Assembly: GCF_018446385.1 (NCBI RefSeq) | Contig: NC_055986.1 | Coordinates: forward strand, 25,778,302-25,842,301 | From: Zingiber officinale | Lineage: Eukaryota > Streptophyta > Magnoliopsida > Zingiberales > Zingiberaceae | Reading direction: 5' to 3' | DNA length: 64,000 nucleotides | Shown here: positions 12,907-22,659 of the stretch, piece after piece | Layout: every line of letters begins with the position of its first letter | Position numbering within the stretch: position 1 is the first letter of the stretch | Position numbers and translations under genes: made by a program | The notes under the pieces: model-generated | Database searches by the model: none | Seen by the model: the letters and a program-made list of their open reading frames with translations, nothing else | Told to the model about the DNA's origin: nothing

Positions 12907-12979
12907 TGTTGGATCAAGATGCGCTAGAGGAGAGGTGAATAGAGCTCGTGACTTTCACACATTTTGAATTCGTAAATTG
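12907..12979 (-). repeat. 5' LTR of element A, part 1 (split by element B)
   Basis: The first 73 bases of the LTR on the plus strand match 97-170. The copy of AATTG at 12975-12979 is the target duplication made by element B, and the LTR resumes at 19832. Confidence 0.93.
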
Positions 12980-14643
12980 TGTTGGTGCAACCTTAGGTCA
13001 AGGTTGACCTGGTTGACCCGACTCGAGTTGACGTGACTCGAGTTGTATTTTGATGTTTGACTTGGGAAGATTGTCGGTGCAACCTTAGGTCAAGGTTGAC
13101 CTAGTTGTGTTGCATGTTGATGTTTGACACTCGTGAGAGAGTTCTATTCTTGATGTGGGACAAGAATAGATGTTTGGGAGATTGTTGGTGCAAGTAGCAC
13201 TGGTTAGGATCGATGGTCGCGGAAAAAGTCAGCGGGGAGCTTGGCATGGAAAAGTCAAGTATGGAGACTTGCATGGAAAAGTCCAAGCAGGGAGCTTGGC
13301 ACGCGAAAAGTCCAAGTATGGAGACTTGGCTGGAAAAGTCCAAGCAGGAGCTTGGCACGAGAAAGTCCTAAACGGGATGTTAGGCGGTTGGAAAGTCCGG
13401 TGAGTGAAGCGGGGAGAAAGTCCTAACTGGGATGTTAGGCGGTGTGGAAAGTCTGGTGAGTGAAACCAGCGATGGGAAAGTCCTAATGGATGTTAGGCGG
13501 TGGGAAAGTCCTAGCTGGGATGTTAGGCGGTTGGAAAGTCTGGTGAGTGAAACAGGCAAGGAAAATCCGGATGGATCGGGGATGATCGGACTTGGTGTTG
13601 AAAAGTCTAAGTGGGTCAAAGGATTGACGGGACACTTAGCGGGGAGCTAGCAGGTCAAGGGAGTGACCGGATGCTAGGCATGATGTACCAACAGTCAAGG
13701 TTGGCCGGATGTTGGTGTGGAAGCCTTAGGTTTAGGGTTGAAAAGTTTGGATCGGGCTGGAGACCGATCCAATGATATAGCTCATCCGATCGGTCGGTGA
13801 CCGATCGGTGACCGATCGATATGCTATCGATGGTTATCGATCGGTGGGACCGTCGAAGGAGATCGATGGCGGCGGAGAAAAGCTGATCGGTCCGTAGACC
13901 GATCGGGAGGTTCGATCGGCGTGGACCGATCAGAGGTTTCTGATCGGTCCATGGACCGATCGGGGACGGAACAGAAGAAGGCTTCTTCCGGTTTGTAGAC
14001 CGATCAGGATGTTACTGATCGGTCCACAGACCGATCAGGTTCTAGCCGTTATGACGCAACGGCTAGTTTCTTCATTGTTTCTTCTTCGCAGGTATAAAGA
14101 CCGAGAGCTTCTGTGGTTTCTTCTTCTTCTTCCTTCGAGTTCTCTGCCAAGCAAGCTTCCGGTGCTCGAGCTTTCTTTGAGCTCAACCGCACGAAGCTTC
14201 GTGTGAGCTTTCCCGACAGTTTTCTGCTGGCTTGCTTGTTGCATCTGTCCGTGGAGTTGCTACTTCATCCGGGACCTCAATCGACGAGGAGGCAAGCTTG
14301 TTTGTTTACATTCATTTTGTTCTTGCTATTCTCTTGTACTCTTAGCTTGCTGTTGCAAGTGATTGTGGCGAGGTTTCTCCACCCACAAGGAGTTGATATT
14401 AGCCGGTTCTCCGGGGACTCATCCACCGACGGATTGATAGGGCTCGTCCACCTTACGGACACGCCGAGGAGTAGGAGTATCATCTCCGAACCTCGTACAT
14501 CGCTGTGTTAAGGTTTGATTTTCTTCTCCTTCGTTTCTTTGTTGTATTTTCCGCTGCGCTAACCTAATCGTAGGAAGAAACGCGATCGATTTGGGGCGGC
14601 TATTCACACCCCCCTCTCTAGCCGAGTACGAATGATCCTAACA
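12980..14643 (+). repeat. 5' LTR of element B
   Basis: Starts TGTTGGTGCAACC and ends CCTAACA. The first 220 bases contain two more copies of a purine tract plus LTR-tip sequence (near 13064 and 13176). 13230-13560 is a minisatellite-like array of a motif similar to GGAAAAGTCCAAGCAGGGAG. 13780-14040 is an array of CCGATCGG-type palindromes. 14042-14067 forms an inverted repeat with arms CTAGCCGTT and AACGGCTAG. A TATAAA box lies at 14093-14098. The segment after the TATA box would be R/U5. Confidence 0.93.
14093..14098 (+). promoter_or_regulatory. TATA box of the B 5' LTR
   Basis: TATAAA, 26 bases after the CTAGCCGTT inverted repeat and downstream of the CCGATCGG array. The 3' LTR has the same arrangement with TATAAA at 19255-19260. 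Confidence 0.6.
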
Positions 14644-14645
14644 AG

Positions 14646-14657
14646 TGGTATCAGAGC
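14646..14657 (+). other. Primer binding site of element B
   Basis: TGGTATCAGAGC two bases after the 5' LTR, complementary to the 3' end of initiator-Met tRNA. Confidence 0.93.
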
Positions 14658-14704
14658 GAGGCCGCTCTTCATCGGATCAACACCCGTGGGAGCAAAGCTA
14701 GAGA

Positions 14705-16176
14705 ATGGATCTCTATGGAGAAGATGTCACCATTCCACCCTTCTACGAATGCGGCGACTTCGCGTATTGGAAGGTAAGAATGAAGTACTTTCTTATGACT
14801 AACATAATGAATTGGTTTTGTGTACAAGAAGGTTTTACTCCTCCGGTGGATAAGGAAGGAAAACCACTTGAGAAGAAGGAGTGGACAAGAGAACAAATTC
14901 ACAAATCCGAAATCAACGAAGAGGTAACGAGAATAATTGAATTTTCATTGCCTACTAACATCTTGTGTAAGATAGGTTACAACAATGCCAAGGAATTATG
15001 GGATAACTTGGCCAAGTACCATGAGGAGAGCTCCACTTCAAGCCATGGAGAGGAGCCTAGTGAGCCAAGTAGCTCACATCATGGAGGGAGCAAATTAGAA
15101 GTTGAGGGTTACTCAACATCTAAGGACGAAGAGGAGGAAAGTTCTTCTTCAAGATCGGAGCACGAAGAAGAAGCTTCTACCTCCGGGAGGGATGAAGAAG
15201 AGAGCATCCATTCATCCTCAACCCTAGGTAACTCAAACACTTTAAGTTCAAGTAAATTGCATATAATGTGTTTTGAGTGTAGGGAATTTGGGCACTACAA
15301 GAGTAAGTGTCCAAAGAGGGTAAGGAAGACTCCACCGCGCCAAAGGTCAAGGTAGCCGGAGTCCCGACACGCAAGGGCAAGGAGCACGTGGTGTGCTTCC
15401 AATGCAAGCGAAGGGGGCATTATCGGAGTCATTGTCCGAGGGGGAGGCAACCTCACAAGGGCAAGAGACCGAGCACTTCTATAGGGGGAGCTAAGGCAAA
15501 CCCTAAGGTATCATTTAAGTCTCATTCGTGCAATACTAGTAAGATGCATGCTAGAAATTTTATTGCACTAGTCAATAATGATAAGCATGATAACATTAGA
15601 AATCGATACACATGCTTAGGTGCCAAACATGTGAGCCTAGATAAGGATAACACTAGGAAAGCCAACCCTAGAATTACCTCATCTAAGGTTAAGGAGAACC
15701 TAGGTAGGAATCCCAAATCAACTAGACACATGCCTAGGAATGCCTCAAAGAAAAATATCAAATCAAAAATTGAGGTACTAGAGAAGGAGAATCAAGTCTT
15801 GAGGTCAAGACTTGATACTTTGGAAAATGCTCTTAAGAACTTGGAGAAGTCATCTCTAGGGTTTAAGGGTCAAAAACCAATGTCCAAGGACAAAAAGGGT
15901 TTGGGTCACAAACTTAAGTCCCAAGTGGTTAAGCCCACTTATCATAATGTTCCATTCGATTATGGAACAAAACCTAGGGCTAGGAAGACCACTACCAAGG
16001 TCACAAGGGGAGTCGCCCCTATAGTTGACCTTGATGAGACCCAAATGACCAAGGCTTCAAAGCCTAAGAGGGTCATTAGGAGGGTTGCTAGGGAAGTTAT
16101 CCCTAGTGAATATTTAGTGAACCCAATGAGCTCTAATAGGTATTGGGTTCCTAGGAGCATTTTCTCTACCCCATAG
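14705..16176 (+). CDS. Gag of element B, two overlapping frames (-1)
   Basis: The first frame (14705-15355) starts with MDLYGEDVTIPPFYE 47 bases after the primer site. It carries the Copia gag core (YWKVRMKYFLMT, AKELWDNLAKYHEE), an acidic Ser/Glu stretch, and a CX2CX4HX4C knuckle (CFECREFGHYKSKC). It then runs into a stop at 15353-15355. A second frame, offset by -1, is open from 15307 to 16176. It carries a second knuckle (CFQCKRRGHYRSHC), a basic region, a leucine-rich coiled coil (IEVLEKENQVLRSRLDTLEN) and ends NRYWVPRSIFSTP, which resembles the sequence that precedes protease in Sirevirus polyproteins. The simplest reading is a single gag broken by a one-base indel near 15310-15350. No canonical slippery heptamer is visible. 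Pol is missing straight after this point. Confidence 0.85.
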
Positions 16177-18137
16177 ATGGGTTAGAGAGTGTCAACTCCA
16201 ATAAGAAGGGTAGTTAACCCAACTTTGAGGAAATTGACACTCAAGGAGCATTTTTAAGGTTTTTGGGAACCTTTGAAAATGAAATGGAATAATCTTTGTC
16301 ATTCACTCCTTGGAAGAGTAAGTTGTGCCAAAGTGAGAATATATTAATCTTACTTTAAATTGACACAATTTGGAAAAACCTAGAGAAATATCAAATTGGG
16401 ATTTTGATATTCTTTTAGGTAATCAAGGCAATCCGGGCCTTAACTTAGAAGTGCTACTCTTGTAGAATTTTAAATAGTATAAATCAAACAAGAGATCAAG
16501 AAATGTCAATTTGGGTTTTGACATTTTCTTGGAGCACTTTGGGCAATCTAGGTATTTTATTTGTGTTAACTTACCATGGTTGTTTGCCATATGCCATGTC
16601 ATGACATCATATTTAATTTATGATCATTTGAAATGCCATGATAATGCTTAGGTTATTATATGTCATGTGTCAGTTTAGTTTCAAACTTTATGCCATGACA
16701 TCATGACATTGGCACATGTTTTTACTTATGATATCATTATATGCCATGTCATCATCTCGTGCATTAATGATCAATGAAATTGATTTAAGGATGAAAAACA
16801 CATTTTGATATTGAGATCAAATTTGTGTTTAGAAAATGCATGAGAACTTAGCCTAAGTTGACCTTAATCCATATCTCACATCAAATTGACTTGAATGTGG
16901 TTTGATACACCTTAGATGTGTGTGAGATATTAGGATCATGAGTTAGGATCAAGGTGCATTGTCCTTGTACCTAGATGACCCTAATTCAAGAAATTAAGGA
17001 TCATAGGGAAAGCTTGTGTACAAGTCATGTACATCTAGCCCTAAGATTATGGTCCTAAATTCAAATGGTTTTAAAAGTATTTTAAAATTGATTTGAAAAA
17101 CCTTGATGAAGCTTTCCTAGTGATAGCATTCATCATTGACCGAAGTGATACAAAGTTGAGCTAAACTTGAACTATTTCAAAGTTTTTGAACTTTGTATCA
17201 AGATTGAAAAATGGAAGTTATTTTCATAGAAAACTATTTTTCCATGATAGTGTATGATATGAGGAATGTATCCTCAAAGTTTCGTAATTTTTGGAATTTT
17301 ATTAAATTTATTAGGAGTTTCTGAATTTCCGGAAGGGAAATCGAAATTATCAGAGTCTGGATCGGTCGGGGACCGATCCGAACTCTCGATCGTCGCCTAC
17401 AGACGGTGTGACCGATCCGATCCAACGTGTGATGACATGATGCGATCCGGTGAAGAGATCAAGGAGGAAGATCGAAGAAACTCGATCGGTCGGGGACCGA
17501 TGGGTGTCAATTTCGATTTTTCAGTTGGTGTCTGAAATTTCAGTTATGGAAGTGGTGTTTTGGATTTCTAAAGGTTTGGAACTCTCTAAGACATTGTTGG
17601 TGCAATGGTCAAGGGGAGTTGACTTGAGGGGAGTTTTACCTAATTGTCGAGGGAGTTGACTTTTAGGGAGTTTTTACTCAAAAGACTTTTAAGGATTAGT
17701 GATATGAGATTATCACTAAGTTGATTGTTGAGTTTAGTATCAAGGAGGAAATTAAGAGTTTCAAATGAAAGGTATGGGACTTTCATTAGGAAGAAACTCT
17801 TAACCTTGATACCCTCCTTATTCCTTTTGATGTGTGTCAAAAGGGAGAGTGTTCATTGGAGAATTATCGAAAACCCAAGTTAGGTTATCGGGTTAACCTA
17901 AGTTAGGAAAGAATGTCAAGGAATGTTCAAGGAAGAACATTGGAATTCTTTTGATGTGTGTCAAAAGGGAGAATTATTGGAGAACCCAAGTTAGGTTATT
18001 GGGTTAACCTAAGGGAGAATATCCGGAGAATGTTCAAGGAAAAACATTGGACATTGGAAGATGATTGAAAACCTAAGTTAGGTTATCGGGTTAACCTAAC
18101 TTGATTATGGTTTTGTCAAACATCAAAAAGGGGAGAT
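16177..18137 (+). other. Non-coding 3' internal region of element B, with purine tracts
   Basis: No coding domain seen. It contains further CCGATC-type palindromes (17360-17500), repeated arms around GGTTATCGGGTTAACC (about 17880, 17995 and 18080), and three purine tracts each following a TCAAAA word (about 17838, 17957 and 18125). The last one, AAAAAGGGGAGAT at 18125-18137, abuts the 3' LTR and is the probable plus-strand primer. The others fit the multi-tract layout of Sireviruses. Confidence 0.75.
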
Positions 18138-19826
18138 TGTTGGTGCAACCTTAGGTCAAGGTTGACTGGTTGACCCGACTCGAGTTGACGTGACTCGAGT
18201 TGTATTTTGATGTTTGACTTGGGAAGATTGTCGGTGCAACCTTAGGTCAAGTTGACCTAGTTGTGTTGCATGTTGATGTTTGACACTCGTGAGAGAGTCT
18301 ATTCTTGATGTGGGACAAGAATAGATGTTTGGGAGATTGTTGGTGCAACCGTAGGTCAAGTTGACTGGTTGACTGATTGGAAAAAGTCAGCAGGGAGCTT
18401 GCTGGAAAATCAAGTATGGAGACTTGCTGGAAAAGTCAGCGAGGGAGCTTGCGCGAAAATCAAGTATGGAGACTTGGTCTGGAAAAGTCAGCGAGGAGCT
18501 TGGCACGAGGAAAGTCCTAACTGGAATGTTAGGCGGTTGGAAAGTCCTGGTGAGTGAAGCCAGGCGGTGAGAAAGTCCTAACTGGGATGTTAGGCGGTGT
18601 GGAAAGTCTGGTGAGTGAAACAGGCGGTGGGAAAAGTCCTAACTGGGATGTTAGGCGGTGGGAAAGTCCTAAGCGGATGTTAGGCGGTTGGAAAGTCTGG
18701 TGAGTGAAACCGGGCAAGGAAAATCCAGATGGATCGGGGATGATCGGACTTGGTGTTGAAAAGTCTAAGTGGGTCAAAGGTTGGCCGGACACTTAGCGGG
18801 GAGCGCTAGCGGTCAAGGAGTGACCGGATGCTAGGCATGATGTACCAACAGGTCAGGTTGACCGGATGTTGGTGTGGAAGCCTTAGGTTTAGGGTTGAAA
18901 AGTTTGGATCGGGCCGGACCGATCCAATGATATGGCTCATCGATCGGTCGGTGACCGATCGGTGACGATCGATATGCTATCGATGGTTATCGATCGATGC
19001 CGGAGACCGATCGAAGGAGATCGATGGCGGCGGAGAAGAAGCGATCGGTCCGTAGGCCGATCGGGAGGTTCGATCGGATGCGTGGACCGATCAGAGATTT
19101 CTGATCGGTCCATGGACCGATCGGGGACGGAACAGAAGCGGCCCTGATCGGTCGGGAGACCGATCAGGATGTTGCCTGATCGGTCCACAGACCGATCAGG
19201 GTTCTAGCCGTTGCGACGCAACGGCTAGTTTCTTCGCTGTTTCTTCTTCGCAGGTATAAAGGGGCTGAGAGCTTCTACAGGTTTTCTTCTTCTTCTTCCT
19301 TCTGGAAGTTCTCTCCTGCCTGAAGCTTCTGCTTCTTCTGGTGCTCCGAGCTTTGCTGAGCTCAACCGCTGCTGAAGCTTCGTGTGAGCTTTCCCGACAG
19401 TTTTCTCGACTGGCTTGCTGTTGCATCTGTCCGTGGAGTTGCTACTTCATCCGGGACCTCAGTCGACGAGGAGGCAAGCTTGTTTGTTTTACATTCATTT
19501 TGTTCTTGCTATTCTCTTGTACTCTTAGCTTGCTGTTGCAAGTGATTGTGGCGAGGTTTCTCCACCCACAAGGAGTTGATATTAGCCGGTTCTCCGGGGA
19601 CTCATCCACCGACGGATTGATAGGGCTCGTCCACCTTACGGACACGCCGAGGAGTAGGAGTATCATCTCCGAACCTCGTACATCGCTGTGTTAAGGTTTG
19701 ATTTTCTTCTCCTTCGTTTCTTTGTTGTATTTTCCGCTGCGCTAACCTAATCGTAGGAAGAAACGCGATCGATTTGGGGCGGCTATTCACACCCCCCTCT
19801 CTAGCCGAGTACGAAGGATCCTAACA
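18138..19826 (+). repeat. 3' LTR of element B
   Basis: 1689 bp with the same structure as 12980-14643: triplicated LTR tip with purine tract (18138, about 18221 and 18331), GGAAAAGTC minisatellite, CCGATCGG palindrome array, TATAAA at 19255-19260, and the end CCTAACA. It differs from the 5' LTR by small indels throughout, mainly within the repeat arrays. Confidence 0.93.
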
Positions 19827-19831
19827 AATTG

Positions 19832-20930
19832 TTCGAGTTAAAGCAGCGGAAACAGTAAAGAAAATACGAACACAGAAATACACAGGATATTTACTTGGTT
19901 CGGAGCATGTGACGACTCCTACTCCAAGGCCCGCAATCGTTGATCGCTTCCGGTGGGCAACAACTATAATATTGAAAATCTTTTACAAGCAACTACAATT
20001 AACAGTAATAACAGAATATACCAACAACAAGTGAAACGTCAAATTTAGAGTTCCGGGTCGTCGGCGTCAAGTTGTAGCTTCATCGGAGCTTCTCGTAAGT
20101 AGCTAGATGCAAAAAGGTCGCTTAAGAATTGATATCTCAACTTGTTGCTCGAGAGCTCCTTTTATACACTGCTGGAGGCGCCTCCAACACCATTCAAGGC
20201 GCCTCCAACAAGCCGAGTCAGCCACGTGGATCAGCACGGACCTGGTCGCAACTCATCCACTTGAAGGCGCCTTCAAGCCAATCCAGGGCGTCTCTAATCT
20301 CTAATCCAAGGCGCCTCTAACTCCATCCGAGGCGCCTCCAGCACTACCGCGCAGACTTCAGCTCCTTTGCACCCGAGGCGCCTCCAAACTCTATAGAGGC
20401 GCCTAAGACATTATTCATCCGAGGCTTAGCTTATTTCTTTTGTACCTACAAGATATGTTAGTCCCAAAACAGCAACATACCCTACAAGACAATGTTAGCA
20501 TATAAATAACAGTATGAATATTGAGTGTGATAGTCATCGGACTGTCCGGGTCTGACTTCGGATCTCCGACCGAAAACCCTAAGTCGACCCGACGCCTACT
20601 GTTCCCTCTGCGGAGAATGCGTCCTCACCTACTCCCCTAAGGAGAGATTACCTGGTGCCAGTCTAGTCCTCCAGACTGATTGGACTTTCTGCCTAGGGTT
20701 ACCACCTCCTAGGACCTAGGGTTATTACCCCCTAGGGTTTTTCTCCACCTAGGGTTATCACCCCCTAGGATTTTCACCTTGCCTAACTGCAGCTAAGACT
20801 TTTACCTAAGAACACTTAGGACTTCCCTGTAATCTTCATCAGACATGTTAGATCACAAATAAGCTTAACTTTGACTCCTTTGTCATTATCAAAACTTATG
20901 TTCGATCGTCGGATGCTTCCCGCACCAACA
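19832..20930 (-). repeat. 5' LTR of element A, part 2
   Basis: Continuation of the LTR interrupted at 12979. It starts with TTCGAGTT (compare 173-180) and ends CACCAACA, followed by the GATGT duplication. It contains about seven GGCGCC palindromes between 20177 and 20400 and fewer CTAGGGTTACC units than the 3' LTR. Confidence 0.93.
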
Positions 20931-20935
20931 GATGT

Positions 20936-22600
20936 GACTATAATTTTTTCTGAAGAATCGATGAGATACAGATGGATTGATACGCCTATATCGATATGCA
21001 GAAGAGACGAAACGGATGGATTGATACGTTGTGATTTAAAAAGGAGAAAAAGGAGAAAACTGTCACAAGAATCAGAGAGGGAGGGGGGAGGATAGAACGA
21101 TGAAGAACCGGTGAGGATTGAGACAGTGAAAAGAAACGATGCAGATAATAGAAATTAGGTTATACGTCTGTGATTTAAGAAGGATAAGAAATTAAAATTA
21201 TTAATAAGCTAAATCTTGAAATTATTTTCAGTATGAAAAAAATATAAATGACTCAATTAAATTAATTAAGAGTTAATTATTAAAAGGTTAAATTCTTAAT
21301 TAAATAGTAGAGTAGGATAAAGACTAATATCAAAGAGTTTGATGGAGATCTGAATTATTAAAAATAAATAAATAAATAACTTATATTTAAAAAATTAACT
21401 AAATATATAATGTTTCATTGTTGACTTCGAAGCAACATAACGATCAAACACCGCTAGCCTCTCCCTCTCCCGGTTCTCAGCGTCAACGAACATACGCTAG
21501 ACATGCATATGTTCTCTCCCTCTCAGAATTAGTAGTGTGCCTGCATACGTTCTCTTCAGCACATTCACTCGCCAGTAACAACTCGAACAGGGATGAGAAC
21601 TGCAGAAATTAAAAGTTTTTTTTATTCCTTCGCAAGAAGAAAGTTTTAGAATAAAATCGCTAAATTTCCCAACGACTGAATTCTAATTTTATGAGTCAAC
21701 TTGTTCATCAATTCACCTGTATCTCCATTGGCAGAAAATGATAACCCACACTCGATCGTAAAATAAAGTGACTGCAGTAAAGTCACCTTTGCTTTTGCAG
21801 AGATTGCATAGCTTTTGACTCTTACCAGTGTGCACTGCAGATATTCATCATCACCAGTGCTCTGAAATTTCACCTTTCCCCCTTTCCTTTGGCAGAACTG
21901 AAGACTTGCCTAACTTTTTGCAACAATTAGAGGCAAAGCAATTAATTTACATGATCTACTTTGTCGTCTTGCTTGACAAAGTTATAATGACCGGTAAAGT
22001 GTTGGTCTTGTCATCTTGTGAGACCTGATCAGTGGAATAACTAACGAGCAAGATACTCGTTTGGGCTTTTGCTTGCTTAGTCTTTTAGTTATTGTCCCTA
22101 ATGGCTTCCTTGTTGCTTTCTGCTCATCTTTTTCTCGAGCCCACCTAATTCCACATTAGTTTGGAGCAAAGTGTGCTCCATTTCTCTGAAGATAATTGGT
22201 GTGGAGATTCTTTGGACTTTGGCTCTGTTATAATCTTCTAATTCTTTCTCTAATGGCTGGTTTGTTGGCTTGCATTTGTCTGTGGCTTTGGAAACTAAAT
22301 ATATTAGCTTGGGCAGATCACGTACGAACATAAATAAGACTTTCTTTTGTGGTTGGCTTTTTTTGTGTTTCCACTGGAGGTTTATGGTTAGAGTTCATTA
22401 GTTTTTATTCTGTCTTGTTAAGGAATAATAATGATTATTATAAGATTAATATAAAATTAGTTATGGCGAAATAGAATGGATTAAGGGAGGACAATGATTG
22501 GTTAATACATCACTAATACAATATCGCACAGCATATATTCTTAGGCGTTTAGCTCCTTCAAATTGTTGATACCGTCGGAGACAGCTGCCGGCGCTGTGAG
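20936..22600. other. Intergenic DNA upstream of the GRAS gene
   Basis: The first 100 bases repeat words also present before element A (ATCGATGAGATACA and GATGGAT-like), so the A insertion site lies in locally repetitive DNA. The rest is AT-rich. I see no supportable gene here. The last few hundred bases presumably contain the GRAS promoter. Confidence 0.5.
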
Positions 22601-22651
22601 ATGGCGGTGCATGCTCCCGGTGCCCTGTTTTCCTCACGACGTATCCAGTGA
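22601..22651 (+). promoter_or_regulatory. Possible upstream ORF in the GRAS leader
   Basis: An ATG at 22601 opens a 16-codon frame ending TGA at 22649-22651, nine bases before the GRAS start codon and in another frame. If the transcript begins upstream of it, it could reduce translation of the main frame. Its presence in the mRNA is inferred only. Confidence 0.35.
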
Positions 22652-22659
22652 AATTTAAC

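Larger units (their letters stand above)
12980..19826 (+). mobile_element. Gag-only LTR retrotransposon B (Sirevirus-like, no pol)
   Basis: A full-length LTR element inserted in the 5' LTR of A, with a perfect duplication AATTG at 12975-12979 and 19827-19831. It has two LTRs of 1664 and 1689 bp that begin TGTTGGTGC and end CCTAACA, an initiator-Met primer site, a gag region with two zinc knuckles, and a purine tract. Nothing resembling protease, integrase, reverse transcriptase or RNase H occurs between gag and the 3' LTR, so the copy is non-autonomous, of the kind described in plants as terminal-repeat retrotransposons with only a gag domain (TR-GAG). The two LTRs differ by many small indels and substitutions, so the insertion is not very recent. 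B is younger than A. Confidence 0.93.
97..20930 (-). mobile_element. Nested Copia (Sirevirus-like) LTR retrotransposon A
   Basis: A complete LTR element on the minus strand. Both ends carry TG...CA termini and it is bounded by a perfect 5-bp target duplication GATGT at 92-96 and 20931-20935. Reading on the minus strand, the order is split 5' LTR (20930-12907), initiator-Met tRNA primer site, gag, protease-integrase-RT-RNase H, non-coding 3' region, purine tract, and 3' LTR (1348-97). The Copia domain order, the purine tract ending in GGGGGAGAT next to the LTR, extra purine tracts upstream and reiterated palindromes in U3 match what is known of Sireviruses. The clade is inferred from these motifs, not from a tree. 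The coding regions carry stops and frameshifts, so this copy is not autonomous. A CACTA element (2377-6618) and LTR element B (12980-19826) are inserted in it. Without them, A is about 9.7 kb. Confidence 0.93.

Noticed and set aside
13101-13650. Short frames inside the B LTR
   Set aside because: They arise from the GGAAAAGTC minisatellite and have no protein features.
13230-14040. CRISPR-like spaced repeats
   Set aside because: The array is a plant LTR minisatellite and palindrome array with irregular spacing, present in both LTRs.
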